Origin: Sphingobacteriales bacterium
GTDB lineage: Bacteria; Bacteroidota; Bacteroidia; Chitinophagales; Chitinophagaceae
Direction of reading: 5' to 3'
NCBI GenBank assembly: GCA_016200915.1
Contig: JACQDV010000090.1
Span: 1-64,000 of the forward strand
DNA: 64,000 bases
In this document: one piece after another, positions 47,149 through 57,181 of the stretch
Position numbering within the stretch: the stretch's first letter is position 1
How the letters are laid out: each line of letters begins with the position of its first letter
The notes under the pieces: generated by a model
Database searches by the model: none
What the model saw: the letters and a program-made list of their open reading frames with translations, nothing else
Told to the model about the DNA's origin: nothing
Program-made: the position numbers and the translations under genes

Positions 47149-49470
47149 ATGAAATGGTTTCTCTTTCTTATTTTCTTCGCTGCGCCTGCATCAATAATTG
47201 TGGCGCAATCTTCAAAAGCTAAAGAATTAGTAAGTAAAATGACCCTTGAGGAAAAAGTAAATTTAGTGGTGGGTATGGGTATGAATATTCCGGGTTTAAC
47301 ACAAAATACTGGTCCCGTTATTGGACAAACAATGGATAAAGTTCCCGGTGCTGCCGGTACTACTTATGCCATTGGGCATTTAGGATTACCTAATACGGTG
47401 GTGGCCGATGGTCCTGCCGGTTTGCGTATTGAACCAAAGCGTAAAGATGATAACAATACCTACTATGCTACTGCATGGCCGGTAGCAACATTGCTGGCTT
47501 CTTCATGGGATACAAAACTTGTTGGAGAGGTTGGTAAAGCAATGGGTAATGAAGTAAAAGAATATGGAGTGGATGTATTGCTTGGTCCTGGTATGAATAT
47601 TCACCGCAATCCATTGGGCGGAAGAAATTTTGAATATTATTCCGAAGATCCATTAGTAACAGGAAAGATGGCGGCCGCTATGGTAAATGGTATTCAGTCA
47701 AATGGTGTGGGTGTTTCTATCAAACACTTTGCTGTCAACAACCAGGAAAAAAACCGTAACACGGTTAATGCTATTGTGAGTGAAAGAGCATTGCGAGAAA
47801 TTTATTTAAAAGGATTTCAGATAGCAGTGAAAGAATCAAACCCCTGGACGGTAATGAGTTCTTATAACCTACTCAACGGAACTTATACCTCTGAAAACCC
47901 TGAATTATTAACTACTGTTTTAAGAAAAGAATGGGGTTTTAAAGGAATAGTAATGACAGACTGGTTTGGTGGCAAAGATGCGGTAGCGCAAATGAAAGCC
48001 GGTAATGATTTACTGATGCCCGGTACCCCCAATCAAAAGAAAGCAATTACCGAAGCTATCAATAATGGTTCACTTGAAATTAAAGTGCTGGATGAAAATG
48101 CAGCGAGAATTGTTGATTATGTTTTAGGATCACAGGCGATTAAGAAATATGCTTTCAGTAACAAACCCGATTTGAAAGCTCATGCTGCCATTGCCAGAAA
48201 AGCTGCAGCGGATGGGATGATATTACTGAAGAATAACAGCAGTACCTTACCGCTCACTCCTCAATCACTTGCAGTGTTTGGCAATACCTCTTACGATTTT
48301 ATTTCTGGTGGTACAGGTAGTGGTGATGTAAATGAAGAATACACCATTTCATTGTTACAGGGATTAGTAAATGCTCACTATAAAGTGGATGAGGAATTAA
48401 AAAATACTTACGAAAAACATCTTGGCGATTATAAAGCAAAGCATCCAAAAGGAAACATGTTCCAGGAATTTATGAATCCAACTCCTCCTGCACCAGAGTT
48501 AACAGTTGATGCGGCTAACATTTCAAAAATAGCAAATGATGATGCAGTTGCATTGATCACTGTTGGAAGAAATGCCGGTGAAGGCGCTGACAGAAAAGTG
48601 GAAAATGATTTTAACCTGAAAGCAGAAGAAGTGAGTTTGATTGATGCGGTTAGTAATGCTTTTCATGCGAAAGGTAAAAAAGTAGTGGTGATAATTAATG
48701 CCGGTGGTGTAATTGAAGTAGCCAGTTGGAGAGATAAAGTAGATGCCATCTTATTATCCTGGCAGCCTGGTTTGGAAGCAGGTAATGCCGTGGCTGATGT
48801 ATTAAGCGGTAAAGTAAATCCTTCCGGTAAATTAGCTTCTACTTTCCCGGTTAAATATGAAGATGAAGTATCTGCTAAAAATTTCCCCGGAAAAGAATTT
48901 CCTGAAAAAGCTACTTCAGGTATGTTTGGTATGAAAGCCATTCCGGGAGAAGTAACCTATGAAGAAGGTGTTTATGTTGGTTATCGCTATTACAATACTT
49001 TCAATGTAAAACCAGCTTATGAATTTGGATATGGACTTAGCTACACTAATTTCAAATACAGTAACCTCAGTTTAGTTTCAAAAACGGTTGATAAATCTAT
49101 TACAGCTAAAGTAACAATTACCAATACCGGTAAAGTAGCCGGTAAAGAAGTGGTGCAATTATATGTCACTGCTCCTGCAGGAAAATTAGACAAGCCTGCT
49201 GAAGAGTTAAAAGCATTTGCTAAAACAAGGTTATTAAAACCCGGAGAGTCAGAAACAATCACTTTTGTTTTAACCCCGGCAGATCTTGCTTCTTTTAATA
49301 CAAATACTACTTCCTGGATTGCTGATGCAGGAAATTATACCGTAAAAGTTGGCGCTTCATCAACTGACATCCGTCAGACAGCCAGTTTTGTATTAGGCAG
49401 TGACATAGTAACAGAAAAATGTAACAAGGTGCTGGTACCACAGGTTGCCATCAACGAGTTAAAAAGATAG
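47149..49470 (+). CDS. secreted GH3 beta-glucosidase
   Basis: A 773-residue glycoside hydrolase family 3 enzyme from ATG 47149, with signal peptide (FFAAPASIIVAQ). The TIM-barrel domain has DGPAGLRI, KHFAVNNQEKNRN and the nucleophile Asp271 in GIVMTDWFGG. The alpha/beta sandwich follows with LAVFGNTSYDF and ALITVGRNAGEGADR, and a C-terminal fibronectin-III-like domain closes it (VTITNTGKVAGKEVVQLYV). It should hydrolyse terminal beta-linked glucose or xylose in the periplasm. It begins the saccharide/ester locus and ends in its own terminator. Confidence 0.9.
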   Translation: MKWFLFLIFFAAPASIIVAQSSKAKELVSKMTLEEKVNLVVGMGMNIPGLTQNTGPVIGQTMDKVPGAAGTTYAIGHLGLPNTVVADGPAGLRIEPKRKDDNNTYYATAWPVATLLASSWDTKLVGEVGKAMGNEVKEYGVDVLLGPGMNIHRNPLGGRNFEYYSEDPLVTGKMAAAMVNGIQSNGVGVSIKHFAVNNQEKNRNTVNAIVSERALREIYLKGFQIAVKESNPWTVMSSYNLLNGTYTSENPELLTTVLRKEWGFKGIVMTDWFGGKDAVAQMKAGNDLLMPGTPNQKKAITEAINNGSLEIKVLDENAARIVDYVLGSQAIKKYAFSNKPDLKAHAAIARKAAADGMILLKNNSSTLPLTPQSLAVFGNTSYDFISGGTGSGDVNEEYTISLLQGLVNAHYKVDEELKNTYEKHLGDYKAKHPKGNMFQEFMNPTPPAPELTVDAANISKIANDDAVALITVGRNAGEGADRKVENDFNLKAEEVSLIDAVSNAFHAKGKKVVVIINAGGVIEVASWRDKVDAILLSWQPGLEAGNAVADVLSGKVNPSGKLASTFPVKYEDEVSAKNFPGKEFPEKATSGMFGMKAIPGEVTYEEGVYVGYRYYNTFNVKPAYEFGYGLSYTNFKYSNLSLVSKTVDKSITAKVTITNTGKVAGKEVVQLYVTAPAGKLDKPAEELKAFAKTRLLKPGESETITFVLTPADLASFNTNTTSWIADAGNYTVKVGASSTDIRQTASFVLGSDIVTEKCNKVLVPQVAINELKR

Positions 49471-49492
49471 TTCTTGGTTAATGGTAAATAAT

Positions 49493-49519
49493 AGCCCTTT
49501 GCGAAAGCGGGGGCTTTTT
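49493..49519 (+). terminator. terminator after the first GH3 gene
   Basis: AGCCC (49493-49497) and GGGCT (49511-49515) form a short stem, with CTTTGCGAAAG inside able to extend it, followed by TTTTT. Confidence 0.6.
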
Positions 49520-49562
49520 GCCTTAAATTAGTAATCTTAAATACTTAAACGATAAAAGCGAT

Positions 49563-51191
49563 ATGAAAAATTCTCTGTTTTGTTTTCTGGTGAGTTTAAT
49601 GCTTACAGGAAATGTTAGTGCTCAAACAAATGATAATTCATCGCCACGTGTAAAAGTGGAGAATGGAATATTGGAAGGAGTAGATGAATCAGGCGTAAAT
49701 ACTTTTAAAGGTATTCCGTATGCAGCGCCGCCTGTTGGTGAGTTTCGCTGGAGGGAACCACAACCAGTTAAAAACTGGGAAGGCCTTCGCAAAGCAGATA
49801 AGTTTGGCAAACAAGCTATGCAATTGCCCATATTTGGCGATATGAATTTTCGTTCCAGTGGTACAAGCGAGGATTGTTTGTATCTGAATATATGGGCGCC
49901 ATCCAATGCAGGTAAAGAAAAATTGCCGGTACTGGTTTACTATTACGGCGGTGGTTTTATGGCAGGCGATGGCTCAGAGCCACGTTATGACGGTGAGAGT
50001 ATGGCCCGCCATGGAATTGTAACGGTTACCGTTAATTATCGTTTGGGTGTATTTGGTTTATTATCTCATCCTGAATTGACAAAAGAATCACCACATCATG
50101 GATCTGGTAATTATGGACTGATGGATCAGAGTGCTGCGTTGCAATGGGTGCAAAAAAATATTGCAGCTTTTGGTGGCGATCCTAAAAAAGTAACCATCGC
50201 AGGTGAATCGGCCGGATCATTTTCTGTTTGTGCCCAAATGGCCTCTCCGTTATCACGAAACCTGATTGCAGGTGCTATTGGAGAAAGCGGTTCTGTGCTT
50301 GGAAACCCCACTGCTACATTACAGGAAGCCGAAGCCGCCGGAGTAAAATGGGCCCAGTCCATCAATAAAAATTCATTGGCTGAATTAAGAGCCATGAGTG
50401 CTGAAGATTTGCTGAAAGGCGCTTCAAAGGCAGGCTTTGGTGCATTTCCTTTTTGTGTTGACGGCTATTTCTTTCCTAAATCACCAGCAGAAATATTTGA
50501 AAAAGGTGAACAGGCTCATGTTCCATTAATGGCAGGATGGAACTCGCAGGAAATGGTTCCGCAATTTGTTATGGGCGGAGATAAACTAACGGTTGAAAAT
50601 TTCAAAAAAGCATTACAAAAAACATTTGGTGATAAAGCGGATGAAGCAATTAAACAATATGTTCCTGCTACTGATGAGGAAGTAGAACAGGCCGCAACAG
50701 AGTTTGCCAGTGATCGGTTCATTGCTTTCGGCACCTGGAGATGGATTGACCTGCAGGCAAAAACTGGTGGCAAACCAGTGTATCGCTATTTGTATGCCAA
50801 ACCACGTCCTGCTATGAGAGCAGAGATGGGTAATGCTACGGCAAACCTTGCAGGTGGTGTTACAAAAGATACTTCGGGTAAAGCAGTGCCTAAAGCTCCT
50901 TTGCCAAAAGGCGCCGTGCATTCAGCAGAAATAGAATATGCAATGGGTAATTTGCCAACCAACCGTGTGTACGACTGGCAGCCGGAAGATTATAAAGTAT
51001 CTGCTATTACGCAAACATTTTTTGTAAACTTTATTAAGACAGGCGATCCCAATGGTTTAACGGCTCCTAAGTGGTTGCCGGTTAAAGCAAATCAACCAGC
51101 AGAGGTGATGTACATCAATGTTGATTCAAAAGCAGCAATAGAAAAAAATCGGGGCCGCTATTTGTTTCTGGAATCATTACTGAAAAAATAA
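49563..51191 (+). CDS. secreted type-B carboxylesterase
   Basis: A 542-residue carboxylesterase/lipase of the cholinesterase-like family with signal peptide ending VSAQ. Typical features are FKGIPYAAPPVGEFRWREPQ, the oxyanion hole YYYGGGFMAG, the nucleophile Ser in IAGESAGSFSV and the catalytic His in KGAVHSAEIEYAM. Such enzymes remove acyl or aromatic groups from saccharides or small esters. It is located between two GH3 genes and followed by a TIM-barrel isomerase-like gene after 45 bp, so it probably acts on the same plant- or polymer-derived substrate. Confidence 0.88.
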   Translation: MKNSLFCFLVSLMLTGNVSAQTNDNSSPRVKVENGILEGVDESGVNTFKGIPYAAPPVGEFRWREPQPVKNWEGLRKADKFGKQAMQLPIFGDMNFRSSGTSEDCLYLNIWAPSNAGKEKLPVLVYYYGGGFMAGDGSEPRYDGESMARHGIVTVTVNYRLGVFGLLSHPELTKESPHHGSGNYGLMDQSAALQWVQKNIAAFGGDPKKVTIAGESAGSFSVCAQMASPLSRNLIAGAIGESGSVLGNPTATLQEAEAAGVKWAQSINKNSLAELRAMSAEDLLKGASKAGFGAFPFCVDGYFFPKSPAEIFEKGEQAHVPLMAGWNSQEMVPQFVMGGDKLTVENFKKALQKTFGDKADEAIKQYVPATDEEVEQAATEFASDRFIAFGTWRWIDLQAKTGGKPVYRYLYAKPRPAMRAEMGNATANLAGGVTKDTSGKAVPKAPLPKGAVHSAEIEYAMGNLPTNRVYDWQPEDYKVSAITQTFFVNFIKTGDPNGLTAPKWLPVKANQPAEVMYINVDSKAAIEKNRGRYLFLESLLKK

Positions 51192-51236
51192 TTTTTAATT
51201 CACGATAATTATTTCATAACACTCAATTGCTATAGT

Positions 51237-52154
51237 ATGAAAAGAAAAGAATTTATAAAAGCTTCCGGTACTGTTTTATTTGGCGGTATGGTATTGCGTA
51301 ATAAAACGTTTGATTTTTTTGCTTCCAAACCTGCAGCTCATGCCATTGGTTTGCAGTTGTTTACTTTTTTTAATGAGATAGATAATGATGTAGAAGGAAC
51401 ATTAAAGAAGATTGCGGCTGTAGGTTATAAAGAAATTGAATCAGCCTTCAGTAAAAAAGGTGGTTATTACGGAATGAAACCAAAAGAATTTAATAAGTTT
51501 TTAAATGATATTGGCTTGAGCTGGAAATCACATCATGTGCTGGGAGCTCCTTTCAAATTACCTCCCGGTGCAAAAATGCCTGTTGGTCAGGATGGTAAAC
51601 CTATTGTTATTCCGCCAATGAGAAATCTGAAAGATAATATGCAGGAATTAGTTGATGAAGCGGCAGAAGGTGGAATTGAGTTTTTAGTATGTGCCAATAC
51701 ACCCATTCATACATTAGATGAGGTAAAATCTTCTATTGAAGTATTGAATAAAACAGATGAAGCCTGTAAAAAAGCAGGTATTGGTTTTGCGTACCACAAT
51801 CATGATGCAGAGTTTCATACAGTAGATGGACAGGTTCCTTATGAAATGTTCCTTTCTCAAACTAAAATGAAGATGGAGCTGGATCTTGCATGGGCAACCA
51901 AAGGAGGTAAAGATCCTGTTGAGTTATTTAAACAAAACCCTGGTCGCTTTCCGTTATGGCATGTAAAAGACCTGGATGCAAAGAGAGAAACCATCATGCC
52001 GGTTGGAGAAGGCACCATTGATTACAAAAGAATTTTTGATGCCGCTTCTACTGCTGGCATGAAGCATTTCTTTATTGAACATGATATGCCAAAGGATGCA
52101 CTGGCAAGCATTACTTCCAGCTATAACTATTTAACTAAAATGCTGGGAGCCTGA
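51237..52154 (+). CDS. sugar phosphate isomerase/epimerase-like TIM-barrel protein
   Basis: A 305-residue protein of the AP endonuclease-2/xylose-isomerase-like family. Metal-ligand motifs are typical: VGYKEIESAFSKKG, IGFAYHNHDAEF, MELDLAWATKGG, LWHVKDLDAKRE, MKHFFIEHDMPKDA. The N-terminus (MKRKEFIKASGTVLFGGM) resembles a Tat or Sec signal, so it is probably exported, as often seen in Bacteroidota sugar-utilisation loci. The exact reaction is not known. It ends with TGA at 52152-52154. Confidence 0.85.
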   Translation: MKRKEFIKASGTVLFGGMVLRNKTFDFFASKPAAHAIGLQLFTFFNEIDNDVEGTLKKIAAVGYKEIESAFSKKGGYYGMKPKEFNKFLNDIGLSWKSHHVLGAPFKLPPGAKMPVGQDGKPIVIPPMRNLKDNMQELVDEAAEGGIEFLVCANTPIHTLDEVKSSIEVLNKTDEACKKAGIGFAYHNHDAEFHTVDGQVPYEMFLSQTKMKMELDLAWATKGGKDPVELFKQNPGRFPLWHVKDLDAKRETIMPVGEGTIDYKRIFDAASTAGMKHFFIEHDMPKDALASITSSYNYLTKMLGA

Positions 52155-52242
52155 GATAAATAATTATTATCGGTTCAAATTCCTGCTTTGGTATAGAAGT
52201 TACATTCAGGTAAACCTAAAAATTCTATTGGGAAAATTTTGT

Positions 52243-53796
52243 ATGAAAAGATTTTTCAGCCTTCTGTTTTTATTGGTGGTGGTATCAAATGTGTTTTCAC
52301 AAAAAGACAATACTGTAGTTAAAACAAATACAGGATTGATTTCAGGAATACAGAATAAAGAATCGAACATCTATATCTACAAAGGCATTCCTTTCGCAGC
52401 GCCACCAGTTGCTGCATTAAGATGGAAAACACCACAACCTGTGACGCCATGGACAGGAATAAAAAAATGTGAGACTTTTGGCGCAAGTGCCCCGCAGGGA
52501 AAACCTGTTCCCTTTTCGATGTACACATCGGAGTTTCTGATTCCGGAAGAGCCAATCAATGAAGATTGTTTGTATTTGAATGTATGGACAAGTTCTATAA
52601 AATCAACATCAAAAAAACCCGTTATTGTTTGGATACATGGTGGAGCATTTATTTCCGGTTCAGGTTCATGCCCGATTTATGATGGTGAGAACATGGCAAA
52701 AAAAGGTGTGGTATTCGTTACGATTAATTACAGGCTTGGTGTTTTTGGTTTTTTAGCACATCCTGAACTAACAAAGGAGTCGCCAACTCATTCATCAGGA
52801 AACTATGCTTTCCTTGATCAGGTTGAAGCATTGAAATGGGTTAAAAAAAATATTGCTGCATTTGGCGGCGATCCCAATCGTGTAACTATCGCCGGTCAGT
52901 CTGCCGGCTCCTTCAGTGTAAATGCATTGGCAGCTTCTCCCATTGCTAAAGGATTGTTTCAAAGAGTGATTGCTGAAAGCGGTGGTATGTTTAATACAGA
53001 TGAAAGAACATTGACATTGCCAATAGCTGAACAAAACGGAATTAAAATTTTAGAAAAAGTAAAAACATCATCAATTGCTGAAATGCGAAACATGCCCGCA
53101 GATGATTTAGCAAAAGCTGTTGGTTATGGTATGGTAGGCCCTGTTATTGATGGCTATGTGTTACCGGAAAATATATATAATATTTACTCGCAGGGAAAAC
53201 AAAATGATGTTCCCGTGTTAACCGGATGGAACCGTGATGAAGGATTTGCACCACCCAATACTCCATCTCCGGAAGATTATAAAACCAGTGCACAAAAAAA
53301 ATATGGAGAGCTGGCTGATGCATTCTTGTCAGCTTATCCTGGTAATACAACTGATGAAATAAAAAGATCACAAGTAGTGCTGGCCAGGAACACAACCTTT
53401 GCCTGGCATGCATATACATGGGCAAGACTGCAAACAGCAAAACAAAAAAATAAGGTGTTTTTATACCAATTTGATAAAGTGCCACCGGAAAATGAACAAT
53501 ACGGAGCATTCCACTCTGCGGAAATTGCTTATGCGTTGAATTCATTACATACCTGGCACAGGCCATGGACTGAGGCAGATAAAAACATTGAAAACATCAT
53601 GTCATCTTATTGGGTAAATTTTGCTGCAAACGGTGATCCTAATGGCAAAGGATTACCATTGTGGAAACCATACAGTACCCGGCAAAATGCTTTAATGGAG
53701 TTTGAAGAAAAGGAAATAGATATGAAATCAATAGATGGACTGAGTGGTTTTGAATTTATAGATAAGTGGCAAAAGCATTTGAATGAAAAGAAATAA
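52243..53796 (+). CDS. second secreted type-B carboxylesterase
   Basis: A 517-residue paralogue of the esterase at 49563 from ATG 52243 with signal peptide ending VFSQ. The nucleophile elbow is IAGQSAGSFSV, with Gln where the family usually has Glu, and the catalytic His is in YGAFHSAEIAYAL. The oxyanion segment IVWIHGGAFISG is intact. The two esterases may differ in acyl specificity. It is 42 bp upstream of the interrupted GH3 gene and probably co-transcribed with it. Confidence 0.87.
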   Translation: MKRFFSLLFLLVVVSNVFSQKDNTVVKTNTGLISGIQNKESNIYIYKGIPFAAPPVAALRWKTPQPVTPWTGIKKCETFGASAPQGKPVPFSMYTSEFLIPEEPINEDCLYLNVWTSSIKSTSKKPVIVWIHGGAFISGSGSCPIYDGENMAKKGVVFVTINYRLGVFGFLAHPELTKESPTHSSGNYAFLDQVEALKWVKKNIAAFGGDPNRVTIAGQSAGSFSVNALAASPIAKGLFQRVIAESGGMFNTDERTLTLPIAEQNGIKILEKVKTSSIAEMRNMPADDLAKAVGYGMVGPVIDGYVLPENIYNIYSQGKQNDVPVLTGWNRDEGFAPPNTPSPEDYKTSAQKKYGELADAFLSAYPGNTTDEIKRSQVVLARNTTFAWHAYTWARLQTAKQKNKVFLYQFDKVPPENEQYGAFHSAEIAYALNSLHTWHRPWTEADKNIENIMSSYWVNFAANGDPNGKGLPLWKPYSTRQNALMEFEEKEIDMKSIDGLSGFEFIDKWQKHLNEKK

Positions 53797-53838
53797 GAAC
53801 CTGTTTATTACCCTCCAATAATTTATAAATTTTCAAAA

Positions 53839-54645
53839 ATGAAAAAGAGTATTTCATTTTTTGCTGTTGTAATGTTATCTGTAACTGCTTTTACACAACA
53901 AAAATGGACAGAAGTAACTAAGGACAATATTTCCATTGTAACCAACAAAGGCGGACAAACATTGGGATATTCACTTGCATCCGGTGTTAAGATCATTACC
54001 GTTGATGGTTTTGCATTTAAAGACCTTAATAAAAATGGTAAGCTTGATAAATATGAAGACTGGCGTTTACCTGCAGAAGTAAGAGCAAAGGATATTGCAT
54101 CAAAAATGTCTGTTGAACAAATTGGTGGATTAATGCTGTATAGCAGGCATCAGCCAATACCCAGCCCTCCCGCAGGATTTTTTACCGGCACCTACAACGG
54201 TAAGAAGTTTCCGGAGAGTGGAGCTAAGGCATCTGATCTTACTGATCAGCAAAAAGAATTTTTGACAAAAGATAATCTGCGTCATGTTTTAATAACTTCT
54301 GTACAAAATGCAGCCGTGGCAGCAGAGTGGAATAATAATGTGCAATCCTTGGTGGAAGGAATTGGATTAGGCATTCCTGCCAATAACAGTTCCGATCCCC
54401 GTCACGGTACTGTTGCTAATGCTGAATTTAATGCAGGTGCTGGTGGTTCCATTTCTATGTGGCCTGGTTCATTGGGATTAGCAGCGACATTTGATCCATC
54501 TATTGTAAAAAAATTCGGACATATTGCTGCTACTGAATATAGAGCATTGGGTATAACAACAGCTCTATCGCCACAAGTAGATATTGCTACTGATCCAAGA
54601 TGGAACCGGGTGAGCGGAACCTTTGGAGAAAACCCGCAGTTGTAA
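53839..54645 (+). pseudogene. GH3 glycoside hydrolase, N-terminal fragment, interrupted by cassette
   Basis: This 268-codon frame is the N-terminal part of a second GH3 enzyme: signal peptide (VTAFTQQ), an EF-hand-like DLNKNGKLDKYEDWR, then barrel elements MSVEQIGGLMLYSRHQ, NNSSDPRHGT and DIATDPRWNRVSGTFGENPQ. The genuine gene sequence ends at 54639. The following TTG TAA, which supplies the last residue and the stop, belongs to the inserted segment. Codon 267 joins in frame to the codon at 57374, so exact removal of 54640-57373 restores NPQ-LSADMARAY and a 773-residue enzyme. Whether the fragments still work is unknown. Confidence 0.9.
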
Positions 54646-54786
54646 GCAACCCTGTTCGACAAACTTCAATTCTTGGGTGGGACAATAGACAAAACAACGG
54701 CCATGAAAATTTTAAAATACATACTTCTGAAAGATAATAGCCCACCTTTATTCAATTTTAACTCTATAACTTTAAAAACAAAAAAT

Positions 54787-55323
54787 ATGAAACAAATTAT
54801 TGCAACATTTCTTATAACTATAATTGTCTGCGAAGCACAAAGCCAAATTACAAAGGGATATTGGCTGCTATCAGGAAATACCAGTATTTCCTCATTGAAA
54901 AGTTCAAGTGCAGCATCAATTCAATTTAAACAAACTGACATACAGGTTAGTGCTGGTGTTGGACATTTCTTTTTTGACAAGTTTGCTGTAGGCATCCGCC
55001 CCTCGTTTAGTTACGGAAGTAATAATGTAGGTAACTCAAGTACGGTATTTGGTATTGGCCCATTTGTACGATACTACATTTTAAAGCCAGAAAGTACTGT
55101 AAATGTGATTTCAGATGCAAACTACTCCTATGGAGCTATTTCCGGGGGACAAAAATCAAATACATTTTCCTTATACGCCGGACCAGTTGTATATTTCAAC
55201 ACAAGTGTGGGGGTGGAATTTTTAATAGGATACTCTACAACAAAAGTTGTGGGATTTAATGGAAGCAATAACAAAATCCAATTTGGCATTGGTTTTCAGT
55301 TTCACTTAGAAAAAGAAAAATAA
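54787..55323 (+). CDS. small outer-membrane beta-barrel protein, cassette cargo
   Basis: From ATG 54787 the protein has 178 residues with a signal peptide (ATFLITIIVCEAQSQ). The mature part shows alternating hydrophobic strands with glycine and aromatic residues (VGHFFFDKFAVGIRPSFSYG, VFGIGPFVRYYILKPES, KIQFGIGFQFHLEKEK) typical of an eight-stranded outer-membrane barrel. A longer frame from 54673 would mask the signal. It is the first gene in the cassette, and its role is unknown. Its base composition is similar to its surroundings. Confidence 0.78.
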   Translation: MKQIIATFLITIIVCEAQSQITKGYWLLSGNTSISSLKSSSAASIQFKQTDIQVSAGVGHFFFDKFAVGIRPSFSYGSNNVGNSSTVFGIGPFVRYYILKPESTVNVISDANYSYGAISGGQKSNTFSLYAGPVVYFNTSVGVEFLIGYSTTKVVGFNGSNNKIQFGIGFQFHLEKEK

Positions 55324-55349
55324 TTATCACCATTTAAAAACTTACTATC

Positions 55350-57110
55350 ATGAAAAACAATTATAAAAAAATAATATTTTCTACACTACTTTTATTACTG
55401 ATACATTTTGCTACTTTTTCCCAAACTTTCATAAGGTATAATACATGGACTGGTGCATCCGGTTGTAATATTTTTTCCGACCCAAATAATGCTTCTACGG
55501 TTATTAATGTGCCATGTACGATTAATGGTACAAATACTACCATTCCACACTTAACCTCAGTTGGTCAACCAACCTATGACAATGCAAATAAAACTGTTAA
55601 TTTAGTAAGTGAAATTATAAACGGCAGCCAAAATCAAGGTACTGAATATCGGATAACGGTAAATTTCAAGCAAGGCTATTCTTACAAAATAACAATTACT
55701 GCTGCGAGGATTATGTCTCAGCAAACTGGTGCTAATGTTTTACTGAGAACAGATTTAAACAGTGGAGGAAGTGGTAGTAACAATCAGTGTAATGGAACCG
55801 GTGTTATTGATGCAAATGGTTCTGGAAATTTAAAGAAGAGTTTGCCTGTTACTAACTCAACGTTTGCAAATGCGGATACAAACTATGTTTATGATTACCC
55901 ATCTTTATCAAGCCAACAAGCGTATTTAATGATTGCTGCAATCCCACCAGCAGCATCTGTTTATCAAACAGTACTTATTCGAAGAATAAAAATAGAGGAA
56001 ACGCCACCAGCAGCATCATTCTCTATATCTCCTTCTATTTCCTCTATGTCATGCGGCGCAACGGCACCTATAACATTCACTATAAACAATAATGCAAGTA
56101 CACCCGGTATTACTGGTTACACTTGGAATATAGGTGCAACACCGAATGGTTGGATATATAATGGCAACCCAGCACCTGCCTCTATACCAATAACAGCAAC
56201 AAGCTTATCTCCATTAGCTCTAACTCCAGACTGCGGCAAAACATTAAGCAGTGTTTCTGCAACCGTAACGGCCAATACCAACAACTACAATACAAGTAAC
56301 TCAGCCACCGTCTCTATTACTCAACCGACATATTCGATTATAGGCAATAGTTCACTTTGTAGTGGAAATACAAACTATACGCTTAATGGATTGGTTTGTA
56401 ATTCTTCCATTGCTTGGACTGCACCTCCATCAAACCTTGGTACTTTAAGCAGCTTAACTACATCACCAACAACTTTAACGTTTGGTGGCACAAGCGGAAA
56501 TTTTACATTGACAGCCAATATTACATCATGTGGTGTTGCGACACCTGTTACATTACCAGTTCATGTTGGTGCATACACAAGTTCTGATTATACGCTTTCT
56601 GGTAACAATGGCTCAATGTACTGGTGTCCAAATCAAACTATTTCATTTTCTGTTTCAGGTGCTGGTAGTTCAAATTATAATTGGACACCTCCAACAGGTT
56701 GGACAATCGTATATAATGGAGGTAGCTATGTAGCAATAAAAGCGCCTTCAAGTCCTAACCCGCCAACAGGAACACTTTCCGTTAGTTTTACTGAACCTTG
56801 TGGTACGACTATAACTTTAAATAAATTTCTTGCCTATAGCAGTAGTGCGTGTACAACCAGTCCTTACACCGTGACACCTAATCCTGCATCATCTTACATT
56901 ACAATCGCATGTGCAAGTCTTCAAACTTATTGTAATATTTCTGCTGTACAAATTACTGATATGTATGGAACAGTTTTGAGTAGTGCTTCATGGCCTTATA
57001 CAAATCAATCAGTACAAATGCCTGTTTACTTTTTACAAAATGGTACTTACATAGCAAGGACATACAGCGGTACTCAATGGTATTCTAATACTTTCATGGT
57101 TCAACACTAA
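55350..57110 (+). CDS. T9SS-exported protein with Ig/PKD-like repeats, cassette cargo
   Basis: A 586-residue secreted protein with signal peptide (LLIHFATFSQ). The N-terminal domain (about residues 25-215) is a beta-sandwich that resembles a carbohydrate-binding fold. Three repeated Ig/PKD-like modules follow, with conserved cysteine pairs and the pattern Y-x-W-x-x-G (GITGYTWNIGATPNGW, NYNWTPPTGWTIVYNGG). The C-terminus (YTVTPNPASSYITIACAS, ITDMYGTVLSS, FLQNGTYIARTY) is a type A T9SS sorting domain. It begins 26 bp after the barrel gene, so the two form an operon. It could be a surface adhesin; no enzyme motif is seen. Confidence 0.8.
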   Translation: MKNNYKKIIFSTLLLLLIHFATFSQTFIRYNTWTGASGCNIFSDPNNASTVINVPCTINGTNTTIPHLTSVGQPTYDNANKTVNLVSEIINGSQNQGTEYRITVNFKQGYSYKITITAARIMSQQTGANVLLRTDLNSGGSGSNNQCNGTGVIDANGSGNLKKSLPVTNSTFANADTNYVYDYPSLSSQQAYLMIAAIPPAASVYQTVLIRRIKIEETPPAASFSISPSISSMSCGATAPITFTINNNASTPGITGYTWNIGATPNGWIYNGNPAPASIPITATSLSPLALTPDCGKTLSSVSATVTANTNNYNTSNSATVSITQPTYSIIGNSSLCSGNTNYTLNGLVCNSSIAWTAPPSNLGTLSSLTTSPTTLTFGGTSGNFTLTANITSCGVATPVTLPVHVGAYTSSDYTLSGNNGSMYWCPNQTISFSVSGAGSSNYNWTPPTGWTIVYNGGSYVAIKAPSSPNPPTGTLSVSFTEPCGTTITLNKFLAYSSSACTTSPYTVTPNPASSYITIACASLQTYCNISAVQITDMYGTVLSSASWPYTNQSVQMPVYFLQNGTYIARTYSGTQWYSNTFMVQH

Positions 57111-57130
57111 TGAGACTTCTTCAACACTAA

Positions 57131-57159
57131 CAGGGTAGCAATTTTGCTACCCTGTTTTT
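57131..57159 (+). terminator. terminator of the cassette operon
   Basis: CAGGGTAGCA (57131-57140) pairs perfectly with TGCTACCCTG (57145-57154) around ATTT, followed by TTTTT. It is inside the cassette, just upstream of the attC-like tail, and would also block read-through from the truncated GH3 gene into its 3' part. Confidence 0.9.
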
Positions 57160-57181
57160 AGTTTGACACAGAGAAGGGTAT

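Noticed and set aside
54673-54786. Longer start for the cassette barrel gene
   Set aside because: The upstream extension would bury a clear signal peptide that begins at the ATG at 54787.
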